In this document: positions 1 through 8,390 of the stretch, piece after piece
Position numbering within the stretch: position 1 is the stretch's first letter
Layout: every line of letters begins with the position of its first letter
NCBI RefSeq assembly: GCF_021608135.1
Contig: NZ_JAKIHL010000019.1
Coordinates: forward strand, 1-52,152
Length of the DNA: 52,152 bases
From: Microaerobacter geothermalis
GTDB lineage: Bacteria > Bacillota > Bacilli > DSM-22679
Reading direction: 5' to 3'
Notes under the pieces: model-generated
The model's input: the letters and a program-made list of their open reading frames with translations, nothing else
Told to the model about the DNA's origin: nothing
The model's database searches: none
Made by a program: the position numbers and the translations under genes

Positions 1-314
1 AAAATAATCGAGCTAGCAAAAACCTATCAAGTGGGGAAAATCGTCATTGGCGAGATCAAAGAGATCAAACAGCATAATCCAATAAAAACCTTTGTCCAAA
101 TCCCAATTCAACGCTTTGTACAGATGAATATTACAACAAAAACAGACGAATAAAGAGGAGGCTATTTTGCACCAATCAAAATCAACTGATAAATGCAGAT
201 ATTAACGGTAGTCTTAATATTCTAAGACAAGCCTATACAGGTATTCCCTATCTGATACAAGCAGTGAGGGATAATGGATGCGTGAACCATCCAAAGCGAA
301 TAAGGGTTGCCTGA
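1..314 (+). pseudogene. tnpB (RNA-guided endonuclease, IS605 OrfB) C-terminal pseudogene
   Basis: Two TnpB pieces lie in different frames. The first (1-153) reads KIIELAKTYQVGKIVIGEIK and ends FVQIPIQRFVQM, matching the conserved block before the zinc ribbon, and then hits a stop. The second (171-314) reads INADINGSLNILRQA, the conserved block with the last RuvC aspartate, and ends at a TGA. The segment that should hold the CxxC...CxxC zinc ribbon is missing between them, so a deletion with frame change has removed it. The 5' part is outside the window. Non-functional as an enzyme as far as seen. Confidence 0.8.
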
Positions 315-422
315 ACCATTAGGTGGAAACTTAAATACCAAACTTCGCTTGAAACAAATCTCTAATCTTTGATTAGGAAGCTCCCACTTCAAACGTGGAC
401 ACGTTAAGTGGTGAGTAGTTCA
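1..422 (+). mobile_element. IS200/IS605-family element, right-hand remnant
   Basis: The 3' part of an IS605/IS1341-type element that continues beyond the left edge. It contains a degenerate tnpB (separate entry) and, from about 315 to 422, a non-coding right end with GAAGCTCCCACTTC and then AAGTGGTGAGTAGTTCAC, the subterminal hairpin style of this family. These elements have no terminal inverted repeats and make no target duplication, so the right boundary is placed where MFS coding sequence begins at about 423. In active relatives this end also templates the omega RNA whose guide is the adjacent host sequence. The exact end and element name are inferred. Confidence 0.7.
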
Positions 423-423
423 C

Positions 424-864
424 TTGGTTTACGTGATGGGGATGATTGTCACACCATTGTTCGGTTTTCTTTCTCATCGACTGGGGTTGCTTAATCTGAT
501 ACGGATTGGCGCCACTACAGGTATAATCGGAATCCTCCTATCGGGAGCAGAAGGGGTACTATGGATTGTCCTTGGCCTACTTCTCTTTACAGGGGGGCAT
601 TTTACCGCCCATTCTGCAGCCAGTAGTTGGATCGGCAGTAAGGCAAAACAGGGGAAGGGTGCGGCATCAGGAATGTATTTAGTATCCTATTACACGGGAG
701 GCAGTTTAGGCTCCACGCTGCTTGGATATATTTGGTCAGAGTGGAATTGGAGTGGAGTGAAATGGGTGGTCATTTTGATATTGGCCTTTGTTCTTCCTTT
801 GACATTAATCCTGTCCAAGCAAGAGAGACGTATGTCAAAATGGGAAACTGAGAATCATCGATAG
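424..864 (+). pseudogene. MFS transporter, C-terminal fragment cut by the IS element
   Basis: Codes for about 146 residues with four hydrophobic helices (around residues 1-20, 27-50, 80-105 and 112-130) and the MFS-like stretch GFLSHRLGLLNLIRIGATTG. Full MFS permeases have about 400 residues and 12 helices, so this is the last third. There is no ribosome binding site before the first codons, and the IS right end directly adjoins, so the reading frame probably once continued upstream. The gene ends 27 bp before the GntR regulator, suggesting the regulator and transporter belonged together. The substrate cannot be read; a carboxylate permease would fit the downstream genes. Confidence 0.7.
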
Positions 865-891
865 ACATGATTTATAGGAGGTGAATGTTCT

Positions 892-1551
892 TTGGGCAGA
901 CTAAGTGAGATCAAGCTGGATAACTCAACCCTTCAGGAAAAGGTGACAGCTACTCTCAGGGATGCCATCCTGAGTCAAAAATTTGCCCAGGGCGAACGTC
1001 TGGTGCAAGAGGAATTGGCTGAAATGCTGGGAGTCAGCCGGATGCCCATTCGGGAGGCTTTAAGAAGATTGGAGATGGAGGGTTTGGTGGAGATGGTTCC
1101 CCATAAGGGAGCAGTGGTCACCACGCTATCCCAGGATGATATTGAAGAAATCTACTATTTACGATCTAAAATGGAGGGACTGGCGGTCGAAAAGTCTCTT
1201 AACCACTTAAAAAAGGAAGATATTATCCTATTGGAAGAATTGGTGGAAAAGATGGATCATTCCATTAAAACCAACAATATACCACAATTTACTCAATTGA
1301 ATGACCAGTTTCACCGTTTGCTTAGAAAGGGGTGCGAATGGAAGAGAATTGAAATGGTTATCCAGACTCTATGGAATGGTTACCCTCCTTATGCACCCAA
1401 CCTCATGCCTGATACGATGAGTCAATCTAACCAAGAGCATAAAATCATGGTAGATACGGTGAAAGAGAAAGATCCGGTGAAGCTAAGGTCTATCATGGAG
1501 ATGCATATCATACGGACTGGTCAGGCTATGCTAAAATATTTTAAAAAATAA
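892..1551 (+). CDS. GntR-family transcriptional regulator (FadR/FCD subfamily)
   Basis: A 219-residue DNA-binding regulator. Residues 10-75 form the winged helix (recognition part GVSRMPIREALRRLEMEGLV) and residues 85-215 are an all-helical FCD ligand domain with conserved acidic and His positions (for example QFHRLL and EHKIM), which in this family bind a metal and a carboxylate effector. The start is TTG, chosen because AGGAGGTG lies 7 nt upstream. It leads the catabolic cluster and probably controls it in response to an organic acid; the effector is unknown. Length is normal for the family. Confidence 0.9.
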   Translation: MGRLSEIKLDNSTLQEKVTATLRDAILSQKFAQGERLVQEELAEMLGVSRMPIREALRRLEMEGLVEMVPHKGAVVTTLSQDDIEEIYYLRSKMEGLAVEKSLNHLKKEDIILLEELVEKMDHSIKTNNIPQFTQLNDQFHRLLRKGCEWKRIEMVIQTLWNGYPPYAPNLMPDTMSQSNQEHKIMVDTVKEKDPVKLRSIMEMHIIRTGQAMLKYFKK

Positions 1552-1612
1552 GTTTCTTTTGTAGCTAAGATTGGATACAATATCCAAAGAGGAGAGAAAG
1601 AGGGGGGAATTC

Positions 1613-2455
1613 ATGAGAAATATTCGTTCTTATCTTTTTGTCCCGGCAACAGATATTAGAATCATCGAGAAGGCTATTCGTTCCCAGGCAGAAGCGGTCA
1701 TTATTGATTTGGAAGATGCTTTGGCCCTGGGAGAGAAGGAACAGGGAAGAGAGATTGCCTCCCATGGAATGTCTTTAGCCAGGGAGAAGCCGATTTTTGT
1801 GAGAATCAATGATGTGACGACTCCTTTCTGGGAAAAAGATTTGGAATGCGCTGTTCGATATGGGGCAAGTGGTATTGTTCTCCCCAAAGCCGAGAGGGGA
1901 GAGGATGTGAGAAAAGCGGGAGAGCTAATCCGTTCTTTACTCTCGGAAAATCGAACCTTTGAAATCTTGCCTATTATAGAATCAGCAGTAGGTGTGGAAT
2001 TTGCCTTTGAGATTGCTTCCAGTGAACCGATGATTTCCCGTTTGGCTTTTGGCTCCATTGATTTTTCACTAGATATAGGGAGCCAAAGGACCGGGGAGGG
2101 AACGGAATTGTTGTATGCCCGCTCCAGGATCGTGATTGCTTCCAGGGCGGCAAAACTTAATCCCCCCATAGACTCCGTCTATCCCGATATCCATGATTCT
2201 GCCGGGCTGCAAAGAGAAGCAAACCATGCCAAGCAGTTAGGGTATAAAGGGAAATTGACTATTCATCCCAAACAGTTGGATGTAGTACACTCCGTTTTTT
2301 CTTATTCAGAACAGGAGTTGAAAGAAGCAAAGGAAATTGTGGCTGCCTTTGAGGAGGCTGAGAAAAATGGAATTGCTGCTATCTCTGTTAAGGGAAAAAT
2401 GGTGGATTACCCCGTCTATAAACAGGCAAAAGCGATGCTAAACCAAAAATTATAA
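1613..2455 (+). CDS. HpcH/HpaI aldolase / CitE-like CoA-ester lyase
   Basis: A 280-residue TIM-barrel lyase of the citrate lyase beta-subunit-like family. Visible family marks are RSYLFVPATD at the N-terminus, AVIIDLEDAL (Mg2+ and CoA region), VRIND, PIIES and the FGSIDFSLDIG segment. Members cleave malyl-CoA, citramalyl-CoA or citryl-CoA. With a CaiB-type CoA-transferase and a class I hydratase in the same cluster, citramalyl-CoA lyase (to pyruvate plus acetyl-CoA) is the favoured but unproven role. The ATG start is used rather than the TTG 42 nt upstream because a purine-rich GAGGGGGGAA site precedes it. It is probably cotranscribed with the regulator. Confidence 0.85.
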   Translation: MRNIRSYLFVPATDIRIIEKAIRSQAEAVIIDLEDALALGEKEQGREIASHGMSLAREKPIFVRINDVTTPFWEKDLECAVRYGASGIVLPKAERGEDVRKAGELIRSLLSENRTFEILPIIESAVGVEFAFEIASSEPMISRLAFGSIDFSLDIGSQRTGEGTELLYARSRIVIASRAAKLNPPIDSVYPDIHDSAGLQREANHAKQLGYKGKLTIHPKQLDVVHSVFSYSEQELKEAKEIVAAFEEAEKNGIAAISVKGKMVDYPVYKQAKAMLNQKL

Positions 2456-2594
2456 ATTAACTTTCTTAATGATCTAGGCTGATCAATATCCACTTGTGAG
2501 CTGTTGGGTCATGTATGTTTCGTTGCGAATCGATAGATTGACTAGAATTTCAAATGAAATTGGAAGATTCAAATTAAGATGGGAGAGATGAAAG

Positions 2595-3932
2595 ATGACT
2601 TACTCCAGAAAGTTTGCGGAGTATGTGGTAAACCATCGTTTTGACGGAATGACAGAAGAAGCGGTCCAGTTTACCAAACGATCAATCCTGGATTGGGTGG
2701 GTTCAGCTATAGCCGGAGGAAAAGAAAAACCAGCCCTGATTTTGAACCAAACCCTAAAACAATTTGGCGGAAATCCTCAAGCCACCAACTTTGTCAGTTT
2801 TGAAAAGACGTCCGCCCATTATGCTGCCCTTGTAAACGGAGGATCTTCACATATTCTAGAGTTGGATGATGTGCATAAAGCGTCGATTCTACATGCCGGG
2901 GCATCTATTATTCCAGCAGCCTTTGCCGCAGCAGAGTGGAAGAATGTAACGGGAAAAGAATTAGTGGAAGCAGTAGCCCTTGGGTTTGAGGTGGGGATCC
3001 GTATAGGTGAGGCGGTTACTCCTTCCCATTATGATATATTTCATACCACCGGAACGGTAGGAACCTTTGGTGCAGCTGCAGCGGTGGGGAAAATCCTTCA
3101 GCTTAGTGTGGAGGAGATGATCCATGCCTTTGGGAGTGCAGGAACCCAAGCTGCAGGGTTGTGGGAGTTTATAGAAGATGGGGCCATGAGCAAGCAGCTG
3201 CATCCCGCGAAGGCGGCTGCAAACGGATTGCTTTCTGCTGCTTTGGCAAAAGAACGGTTTACAGGAGCCACCCGTATCTTGGAAGGAAGAAGGGGATTCT
3301 TTGCCGGATTAGTAAAAGAAGTGAATACTTACCTTCTATTCCAGGGATTGGGCGAATCATACAAAATTGTAGAGAACACCTTTAAAATCCATTCCTGCTG
3401 TCGGCATATTCATCCCACATTAGACCTTCTGCAAGAAATGGTTCAAGAGCATGATGATTTATGGAATAGAATTGATCAGGTATTGATTGAGGTTTATCAG
3501 GTTGCTTTAAATATTACGGAAAAATATGATCCGAAAAGCGTCTATGAAGCCAAATTCAGCTTACCCTATGCCTCTGCACTCATGCTAAAAAAAGGAAAAG
3601 CCGGGTTAGATGAGTTTACTGAGGAAAATCTAGATGATCCCGAGATTAGAAACATGATGGAAAGAATTACTTTAAGGGTTAATGAAGAATATAACCAGCG
3701 TTATCCGAAGGTTTGGCCTGCCCGGGTTAGCATTCGTCTGAAAGACGGCACCATCCTGCAAAAAGAAACCTTTTATCCGAAAGGAGATCCTGAAAATCCT
3801 GCCACTGAAAAAGAACTCATCGATAAATTTTCCCAACTGGCTTCAAAGGGGTTAACCTCCAATAAGGTAAATCAGCTGGCGGAAATGCTAATGAACTTGG
3901 AGGAGGTAAAAGATGTCAGCCGGTTGGTGTAG
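2595..3932 (+). CDS. MmgE/PrpD family protein
   Basis: A 445-residue full-length member of the family that includes 2-methylcitrate dehydratase (PrpD), cis-aconitate decarboxylase and iminodisuccinate epimerase. The N-terminal all-helical domain carries LNWVG-like DWVGSAIAGG and the conserved HILELDDVHKASILHAGA (about residues 90-107). The KQLHPAKAAANGLLSA block and KIHSCCRHIHPTLD follow at about 200-270. Reaction not assignable from sequence alone; substrates are branched tricarboxylates or dicarboxylates. It follows the CitE-like lyase after a 140-nt gap and precedes the fumarase-type genes by about 30 nt. A second, truncated paralogue lies downstream. Confidence 0.9.
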   Translation: MTYSRKFAEYVVNHRFDGMTEEAVQFTKRSILDWVGSAIAGGKEKPALILNQTLKQFGGNPQATNFVSFEKTSAHYAALVNGGSSHILELDDVHKASILHAGASIIPAAFAAAEWKNVTGKELVEAVALGFEVGIRIGEAVTPSHYDIFHTTGTVGTFGAAAAVGKILQLSVEEMIHAFGSAGTQAAGLWEFIEDGAMSKQLHPAKAAANGLLSAALAKERFTGATRILEGRRGFFAGLVKEVNTYLLFQGLGESYKIVENTFKIHSCCRHIHPTLDLLQEMVQEHDDLWNRIDQVLIEVYQVALNITEKYDPKSVYEAKFSLPYASALMLKKGKAGLDEFTEENLDDPEIRNMMERITLRVNEEYNQRYPKVWPARVSIRLKDGTILQKETFYPKGDPENPATEKELIDKFSQLASKGLTSNKVNQLAEMLMNLEEVKDVSRLV

Positions 3933-3964
3933 ACGTCATCAATTCTGTCATGGGAGGGAACATG

Positions 3965-4807
3965 ATGCGGCAAATAAACTATAACAAAGTGGTGGATGCC
4001 GTAAAGGAGCTGTGTCAAAAAGCAAATACCCAATTAGGAGAAGATGTGTTGGATGCCTTTCAACGTGCCTTACAAGAGGAAGAATCTGAGTTGGGAAAAG
4101 ACATCTTAAACCAATTGATAGAAAATGCTCAGATCGCTTCCACACAACATGTGCCCATGTGCCAAGATACGGGAATGGCTGTATTTCTTGTGGAACTAGG
4201 TCAAGACTGCCATATCGTTGGCGGAAGTATATATGATGCGATCTATGAAGGAATACGGCAGGGATATGGGGAAGGGTACCTTAGAAGCTCCGTTGTTCAT
4301 GATCCCCTAAACCGAAAAAATACAGGGGATAATACCCCTGGTGTGGTTCATATTGAACTGGTCAATGGAGAAACATGTACCATTCATATGGCAGCCAAGG
4401 GATTTGGGAGTGAGAACATGAGCCGGTTAAAAATGTTAACCCCTTCCGACGGATTAGAGGGAGTAAAGGATTTTATCATAGAGACGGTAAAACTGGCCGG
4501 ACCCAATGCTTGTCCTCCAATGGTAATCGGTGTTGGTCTCGGAGGGACCTTTGAAAAAGCGGCATATCTGGCGAAGAAGTCTTTATTTCGGAATATTGGT
4601 ATCCGTCATGAAAGAAAAGACATTGCCCAGTTGGAATTGGATCTGCTCAAAAAAATCAATCAGCTTGGTATAGGTCCCCAGGGAATGGGGGGGAGGACCA
4701 CCGCCTTGGACGTTCATATTGAGGTTTATGCCACACATATTGCCGCTCTGCCAGTGGCGGTTAATATTCAATGTCATGCCAGCCGCCATAAAACCGTTTC
4801 TATATAG
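3965..4807 (+). CDS. Class I fumarase-type hydratase, alpha subunit (fumarase/tartrate/mesaconate hydratase)
   Basis: About 280 residues, the size of the stand-alone alpha subunit (FumA N-terminal/TtdA family). It holds the [4Fe-4S] cysteines: QHVPMCQDTGMAVF (about residue 60), a Cys in the central part, and GPNACPPMVIGVG near 180. The FeS cluster carries the substrate water/hydroxyl. The two-subunit form acts on fumarate/malate, L-tartrate or mesaconate/citramalate. Nearby CoA-transferase and citramalyl-CoA-lyase-like genes make mesaconate hydratase attractive but inferential. Three ATGs occur at 3950, 3962 and 3965; GGGAGGG at 3952-3958 favours the last two. Confidence 0.88.
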   Translation: MRQINYNKVVDAVKELCQKANTQLGEDVLDAFQRALQEEESELGKDILNQLIENAQIASTQHVPMCQDTGMAVFLVELGQDCHIVGGSIYDAIYEGIRQGYGEGYLRSSVVHDPLNRKNTGDNTPGVVHIELVNGETCTIHMAAKGFGSENMSRLKMLTPSDGLEGVKDFIIETVKLAGPNACPPMVIGVGLGGTFEKAAYLAKKSLFRNIGIRHERKDIAQLELDLLKKINQLGIGPQGMGGRTTALDVHIEVYATHIAALPVAVNIQCHASRHKTVSI

Positions 4808-4829
4808 TGAAGGAGACGAGGTGAATTCG

Positions 4830-5882
4830 ATGGGAATTCAGCATTTAAGAACCCCTATTCCTGAAGATGTTCTTCCCACTTTAAAGACGGGAGACCGTTT
4901 GATGCTGACCGGAATCATGTATACGGCACGGGATGCCGCCCACAAAAGGATGTTTGAAAGCCTGTTAAAGGGAGACTCTCTTCCTTTTGACATCGTCGGC
5001 CAAACCCTTTACTATGTGGGACCCACACCAGCCAAACCGGGTGAGGTGATTGGTTCAGCTGGACCGACCACTAGTGGGAGAATGGATAAATATACTCCGA
5101 AGCTTCTTGAGATGGGATTAAAGGTGATGATCGGAAAAGGGAAAAGAAATGAGGAAGTGAAGGAAGCGATCAAGAGGCATCAAGCCGTGTATTTAGCGGC
5201 AGTGGGTGGAGCGGGGGCCCTTATTGCCCGGGCAATTAAAAAGGTGGAAGTGGTTGCTTATGAGGATTTAGGGACGGAAGCCATCCGTAAATTGGAAGTG
5301 GAAAATTTTCCAGTCATTGTTGCAAACGATATTTACGGAAACGATTTGTTCGAACTGGGAGGGAACAATTTCGAATCCAATGAAAAAGGAGGGAGAGCAG
5401 CGGTGGTTACAGAAACACTCGTCCACAATTTGCTTCACACAAGTTATGAGGATCTTCCGTCAGAAACCATAGAGGAAGCCAAAAGAAGTCTCCTCAATTG
5501 GCTAGGAGTTGCCATCGGAGCAGTTGATCATCCGTCGGTGGATATGGTGCTGAAGGTGGCCCAATGGGTTGGAGGGAATGAACAAGCTACAATTTTGGGT
5601 CGAGGATTAAAGACAAATCTATTGTTTGCTTCTCTGGTGAATGGGATGTCATCCCATATCTTTGACTTTGATGATACCCTGTTGGAGACGGTTCTTCATC
5701 CAAGCGCCCCGGTTTTTCCGGCCATATTAGCCTATGTTGAAACGATGGGATTGTCGGGAAAAGATGTCCTCTTTGCCTTTGTACTAGGATGTGAGGTGGA
5801 AGCCAGATTGGCAAAATGCCTTTACCCTTCCCATATCTTCTTCACAACAGCAATTCTTGGTTCAGCAGGTCTATCAATTTGA
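4830..5882 (+). pseudogene. Fumarase-type hydratase beta subunit fused in frame to a truncated MmgE/PrpD
   Basis: Residues 1-180 are the class I fumarase beta subunit (FumA C-terminal/TtdB type): DRLMLTGIMYTARDAAHKRM, GPTTSGRMDKYTPKLLEMG and FPVIVANDIYGNDLFE. The frame then runs without a stop into residues 192-340, the N-terminal third of a second MmgE/PrpD (LLNWLGVAIGA, SSHIFDFDDTLLETVLHPSAP). That domain breaks after CLYPSH and ends 15 residues later. AAGGAGGG at 5386-5393 sits upstream of an in-frame GTG at 5403, so the second gene once had its own start. The beta part may still work; the MmgE part cannot be complete. The ATG at 4830 follows AAGGAGACGAGG. Confidence 0.75.
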
Positions 5883-6206
5883 TCAAATTCATGATTTGCG
5901 AGAATTTTTCATCCAAACTTATCCAGAGTCTTAATACAATTTGTTCTTTAAATCTACTTCCTGTGTTATATGGACAGAATTAAAGAATTCACTTAGGACA
6001 GCCTTCGAGTTCGTACTGAGCGTAGGGTTGAAGAACGGGAATCATCCTTCAAACTGGCTCCACCTATGAAATACCCAAATGTTTTAGAGGGCCCCGTTCT
6101 TCAGACTAGAGGCGAACTTTTTCACTTCTTGCTCGAACTCGACAAGCAGACGTGTGAATCTTTAATGCCACATCTATAACGAATAAAAACAAGAGGAGTG
6201 AAGGGA
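5883..6206 (+). other. Intergenic region with deletion scar and repeat copy
   Basis: No complete gene. In another frame, 5838-5932 reads QQFLVQQVYQFDQIHDLREF and stops at TAA, which looks like the tail of an unrelated protein brought in by the deletion that truncated the second MmgE/PrpD. I do not recognise it. The rest is the structured repeat listed separately, ending about 15 nt before the ribosome binding site of the enoyl-CoA hydratase. Confidence 0.5.
5972..6178 (+). repeat. Structured intergenic repeat, copy 1
   Basis: About 200 bp, related to the copy before the acyl-CoA dehydrogenase gene. The outer stem is TCGAGTTCG (6005-6013) with CGAACTCGA (6134-6142), extended by AGC/GCT across a bulge. 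The inner stem is GAAGAACGGG (6030-6039) with CCCGTTCTTC (6093-6102). Conserved 3' flank: GCAGACGTGTGAATCTTTA. In copy 2 the last outer pair is A-T instead of G-C, so the stem is preserved. It could be a mobile repeat or a transcribed leader or attenuator; no T-run follows, so it is not an ordinary terminator. Confidence 0.65.
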
Positions 6207-6989
6207 ATGTCACATGTTGAATGGAAGAGAATTGGGGCAGAAGGAACAATTGCCGAAATTGTGTTAAACCGTCCAGAAGCTAGAAATGCCTTTAACACGG
6301 AAATGGCCAAACAGTTACTGGAGGTTTGTAAAACCGTCGGGAATTCCGATGTTCGGGCGGTATTGCTTACTTCCTCAAATTCAAAGGCTTTTTGTTCAGG
6401 GGCTGATCTGAAAGAAAGAAACAATATGACGGAAACCGAGTGGCGTGATCAGCACAAGCTTTTCGAAGAAATGTTTTACGCCATTGCAGATATGCCACAA
6501 CCAGTAATTGCGGTAGTGGATGGGTATGCATTGGCCGGAGGATTTGAATTGGTCCTTAATTGCGACATGATTGTCGCAGCGAAAACGGCAACCTTTGGCT
6601 TGCCTGAAGTCACCCGGGGCATCATGCCAGGTGGTGGCGGATCCCGTTTACTGTCAAAACGGATCGGGGTTCATCGGGCAAAGGAATGGCTCTGTACAGG
6701 ACGTTTTGTCTCGGCTGAAGAGGCAGATCGTGCTGGTTTGTTAAATCGATTAACAGATTCCGAGAATCTTAAAAAAGAAGCACTGGATCTTGCCGAAATG
6801 ATTTCCCGAAATGCTCCTCTGGCTGTCCAAGCCTGTAAAGAAGCCATTGATAAACTGTTTGGCATGGATGATAAAGAGGCAAGAGTAGAGGAAATTGTAT
6901 TTTATAACCGCTGTGTCGATACAGAGGATCGTTTGGAGGGGGTAAGGGCCTTCGTGGAAAAACGGCCACCTCGTTTTCAGGGAAAGTAA
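6207..6989 (+). CDS. Enoyl-CoA hydratase/isomerase (crotonase family)
   Basis: A 260-residue crotonase-fold protein. The first oxyanion-hole block is KAFCSGADLKE (about residue 65) and the second is ALAGGFELVLNCDMIVAA (about 110-127), followed by GLPEVTRGIMPGGGG (about 135-149), whose Glu is in the usual catalytic position. Predicted to hydrate or isomerise an enoyl-CoA made in the cluster, such as itaconyl-, mesaconyl- or methylglutaconyl-CoA; the substrate is not determined. ATG chosen over the upstream in-frame GTG because AGAGGAG is 8 nt before it. The CoA-transferase gene follows by 22 nt, so they form an operon. Confidence 0.9.
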   Translation: MSHVEWKRIGAEGTIAEIVLNRPEARNAFNTEMAKQLLEVCKTVGNSDVRAVLLTSSNSKAFCSGADLKERNNMTETEWRDQHKLFEEMFYAIADMPQPVIAVVDGYALAGGFELVLNCDMIVAAKTATFGLPEVTRGIMPGGGGSRLLSKRIGVHRAKEWLCTGRFVSAEEADRAGLLNRLTDSENLKKEALDLAEMISRNAPLAVQACKEAIDKLFGMDDKEARVEEIVFYNRCVDTEDRLEGVRAFVEKRPPRFQGK

Positions 6990-7011
6990 GCTAATAGAAA
7001 GGAGAAAACTA

Positions 7012-8214
7012 ATGTCTGAAATCGAAAAACGGGGACCTCTCCATGGAATACGGGTTCTGGATCTGACCAGCAATATTTCAGGCCCCAGTGCAACGGTTAT
7101 TCTTGCCGACTTGGGGGCGGAGGTTATTAAGATCGAACGACCAAAACAGGGGGATGATGCCCGGGGGATGGGTCCCTACATCAACGGAGAATCTGCTTAT
7201 TTTCTGGCGATAAACCGCAACAAACAATCGGTGGTCATCGATATTCGCCAACCGGAAGGGCAAGAGCTAATACGCCGCTTAGCCCGACAGGTGGATGTAA
7301 TGGTAGAGAACTTCCGTCGGGGAGTCCTCGAGAAATACGGCTTGGATGCAGCATCTTTATCTCAAATAAACCCTCGACTCATATTCTGTTCATTATCTGC
7401 TTATGGGGAAGAGGGTCCTGAAAGGGAAAAACCAGGTTATGATGCCGTTCTTCAAGCTAGGACAGGGATGATCAGCATTACCGGGTCAAGACCGGATGAA
7501 CCGGCGAGATCAGGGGTTTCCGTATTGGATATGGGCAGCGGTATGTGGAGTGCCATGGCCATTTTGGTGGCCTTATATCACAGAAGCCAAACCGGGGAGG
7601 GGCAAATAGTGGGAACCTCTCTCTATGAAACCGGAATCTATTGGATGAATTATCACTTGCTTGCCTTTCAGGCCAACGGAATTGACCCGGTTCCACAGGG
7701 AACCTCCCATACGGCCTTTGCCCCATATGGGGCGTATAAAACAGCGGATGATCTGCTGTTGATCGGTATTTCTAATGACTCTCTGTTTCGCCGGTTGGCA
7801 AAGGCTCTGGACCATGAAGATTGGGCAGAGGATGAACGGTTTGTCCATAATCATGACCGTTTGGCCCATCGGCAAGAGTTGGATCAATTATTGAAAGATT
7901 GCTTAGAGAAGAAACCCTGTGAATTTTGGCTGGAACAATTGGATCGGGCTGGAGTTCCCTGTTCTCGGATTCAAAGGGTATCCCAGGTGATGAATGATCC
8001 CCAATTTCAGGCGTTAGGAATGATGGAAACCGCTCCTCATACCTCAATTGGATCGGTCCGTGTTCCCCGATTGCCCATCCGGCTAGAGAAGTCTCCCAGT
8101 TTGATCAAAACAGGGGCACCGATGATAGGGGAACATACGGAAGAGCTCCTTCTCCGTTATGGATTAACTGCGGAGGAAATCAAAGCCTACCGTGAAAAAG
8201 GAATCATTGGTTAA
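7012..8214 (+). CDS. CaiB/BaiF family (family III) CoA-transferase
   Basis: A 400-residue, full-length family III CoA-transferase. It starts with GIRVLDLTSNISGPSATVILADLGAEVIKIE-like sequence, has NRNKQSVVIDIR (about 70), and DMGSG with the likely catalytic Asp at about residue 173 (LDMGSGMWSAM). The enzyme moves CoA from a donor such as succinyl-CoA to a carboxylate, activating the cluster's substrate without ATP. Relatives activate citramalate, mesaconate, itaconate, HMG or carnitine. AAAGGAGA precedes the ATG by 6 nt. Its distance from the hydratase gene argues for cotranscription and a shared substrate. Confidence 0.92.
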   Translation: MSEIEKRGPLHGIRVLDLTSNISGPSATVILADLGAEVIKIERPKQGDDARGMGPYINGESAYFLAINRNKQSVVIDIRQPEGQELIRRLARQVDVMVENFRRGVLEKYGLDAASLSQINPRLIFCSLSAYGEEGPEREKPGYDAVLQARTGMISITGSRPDEPARSGVSVLDMGSGMWSAMAILVALYHRSQTGEGQIVGTSLYETGIYWMNYHLLAFQANGIDPVPQGTSHTAFAPYGAYKTADDLLLIGISNDSLFRRLAKALDHEDWAEDERFVHNHDRLAHRQELDQLLKDCLEKKPCEFWLEQLDRAGVPCSRIQRVSQVMNDPQFQALGMMETAPHTSIGSVRVPRLPIRLEKSPSLIKTGAPMIGEHTEELLLRYGLTAEEIKAYREKGIIG

Positions 8215-8225
8215 AACTAGTAACT

Positions 8226-8367
8226 ACTAAGGATAGCCTTCGAGTTCATGAAAAGCGAAGGGGCCTAAACGTTTTTGAGGGCTCCATTCTTTAGGTTGGA
8301 AGCGGACATTAATACTTTTTTATTGAACTCGACCAGCAGACGTGTAAATCTTTAGTCCCGCATCTAC
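8226..8367 (+). repeat. Structured intergenic repeat, copy 2
   Basis: Shorter relative of copy 1, in the gap between the CoA-transferase and acyl-CoA dehydrogenase genes. The outer stem is TCGAGTTCA (8240-8248) with TGAACTCGA (8324-8332); relative to copy 1 both sides of the last pair have changed together. The inner stem GAAGGGGCC pairs with GGCTCC-ATTC across a bulged A. The 3' flank GCAGACGTGTAAATCTTTA matches copy 1. It ends shortly before the ribosome binding site, as copy 1 does. Confidence 0.65.
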
Positions 8368-8390
8368 AGAAAAAAATGGAGGGATAATTT

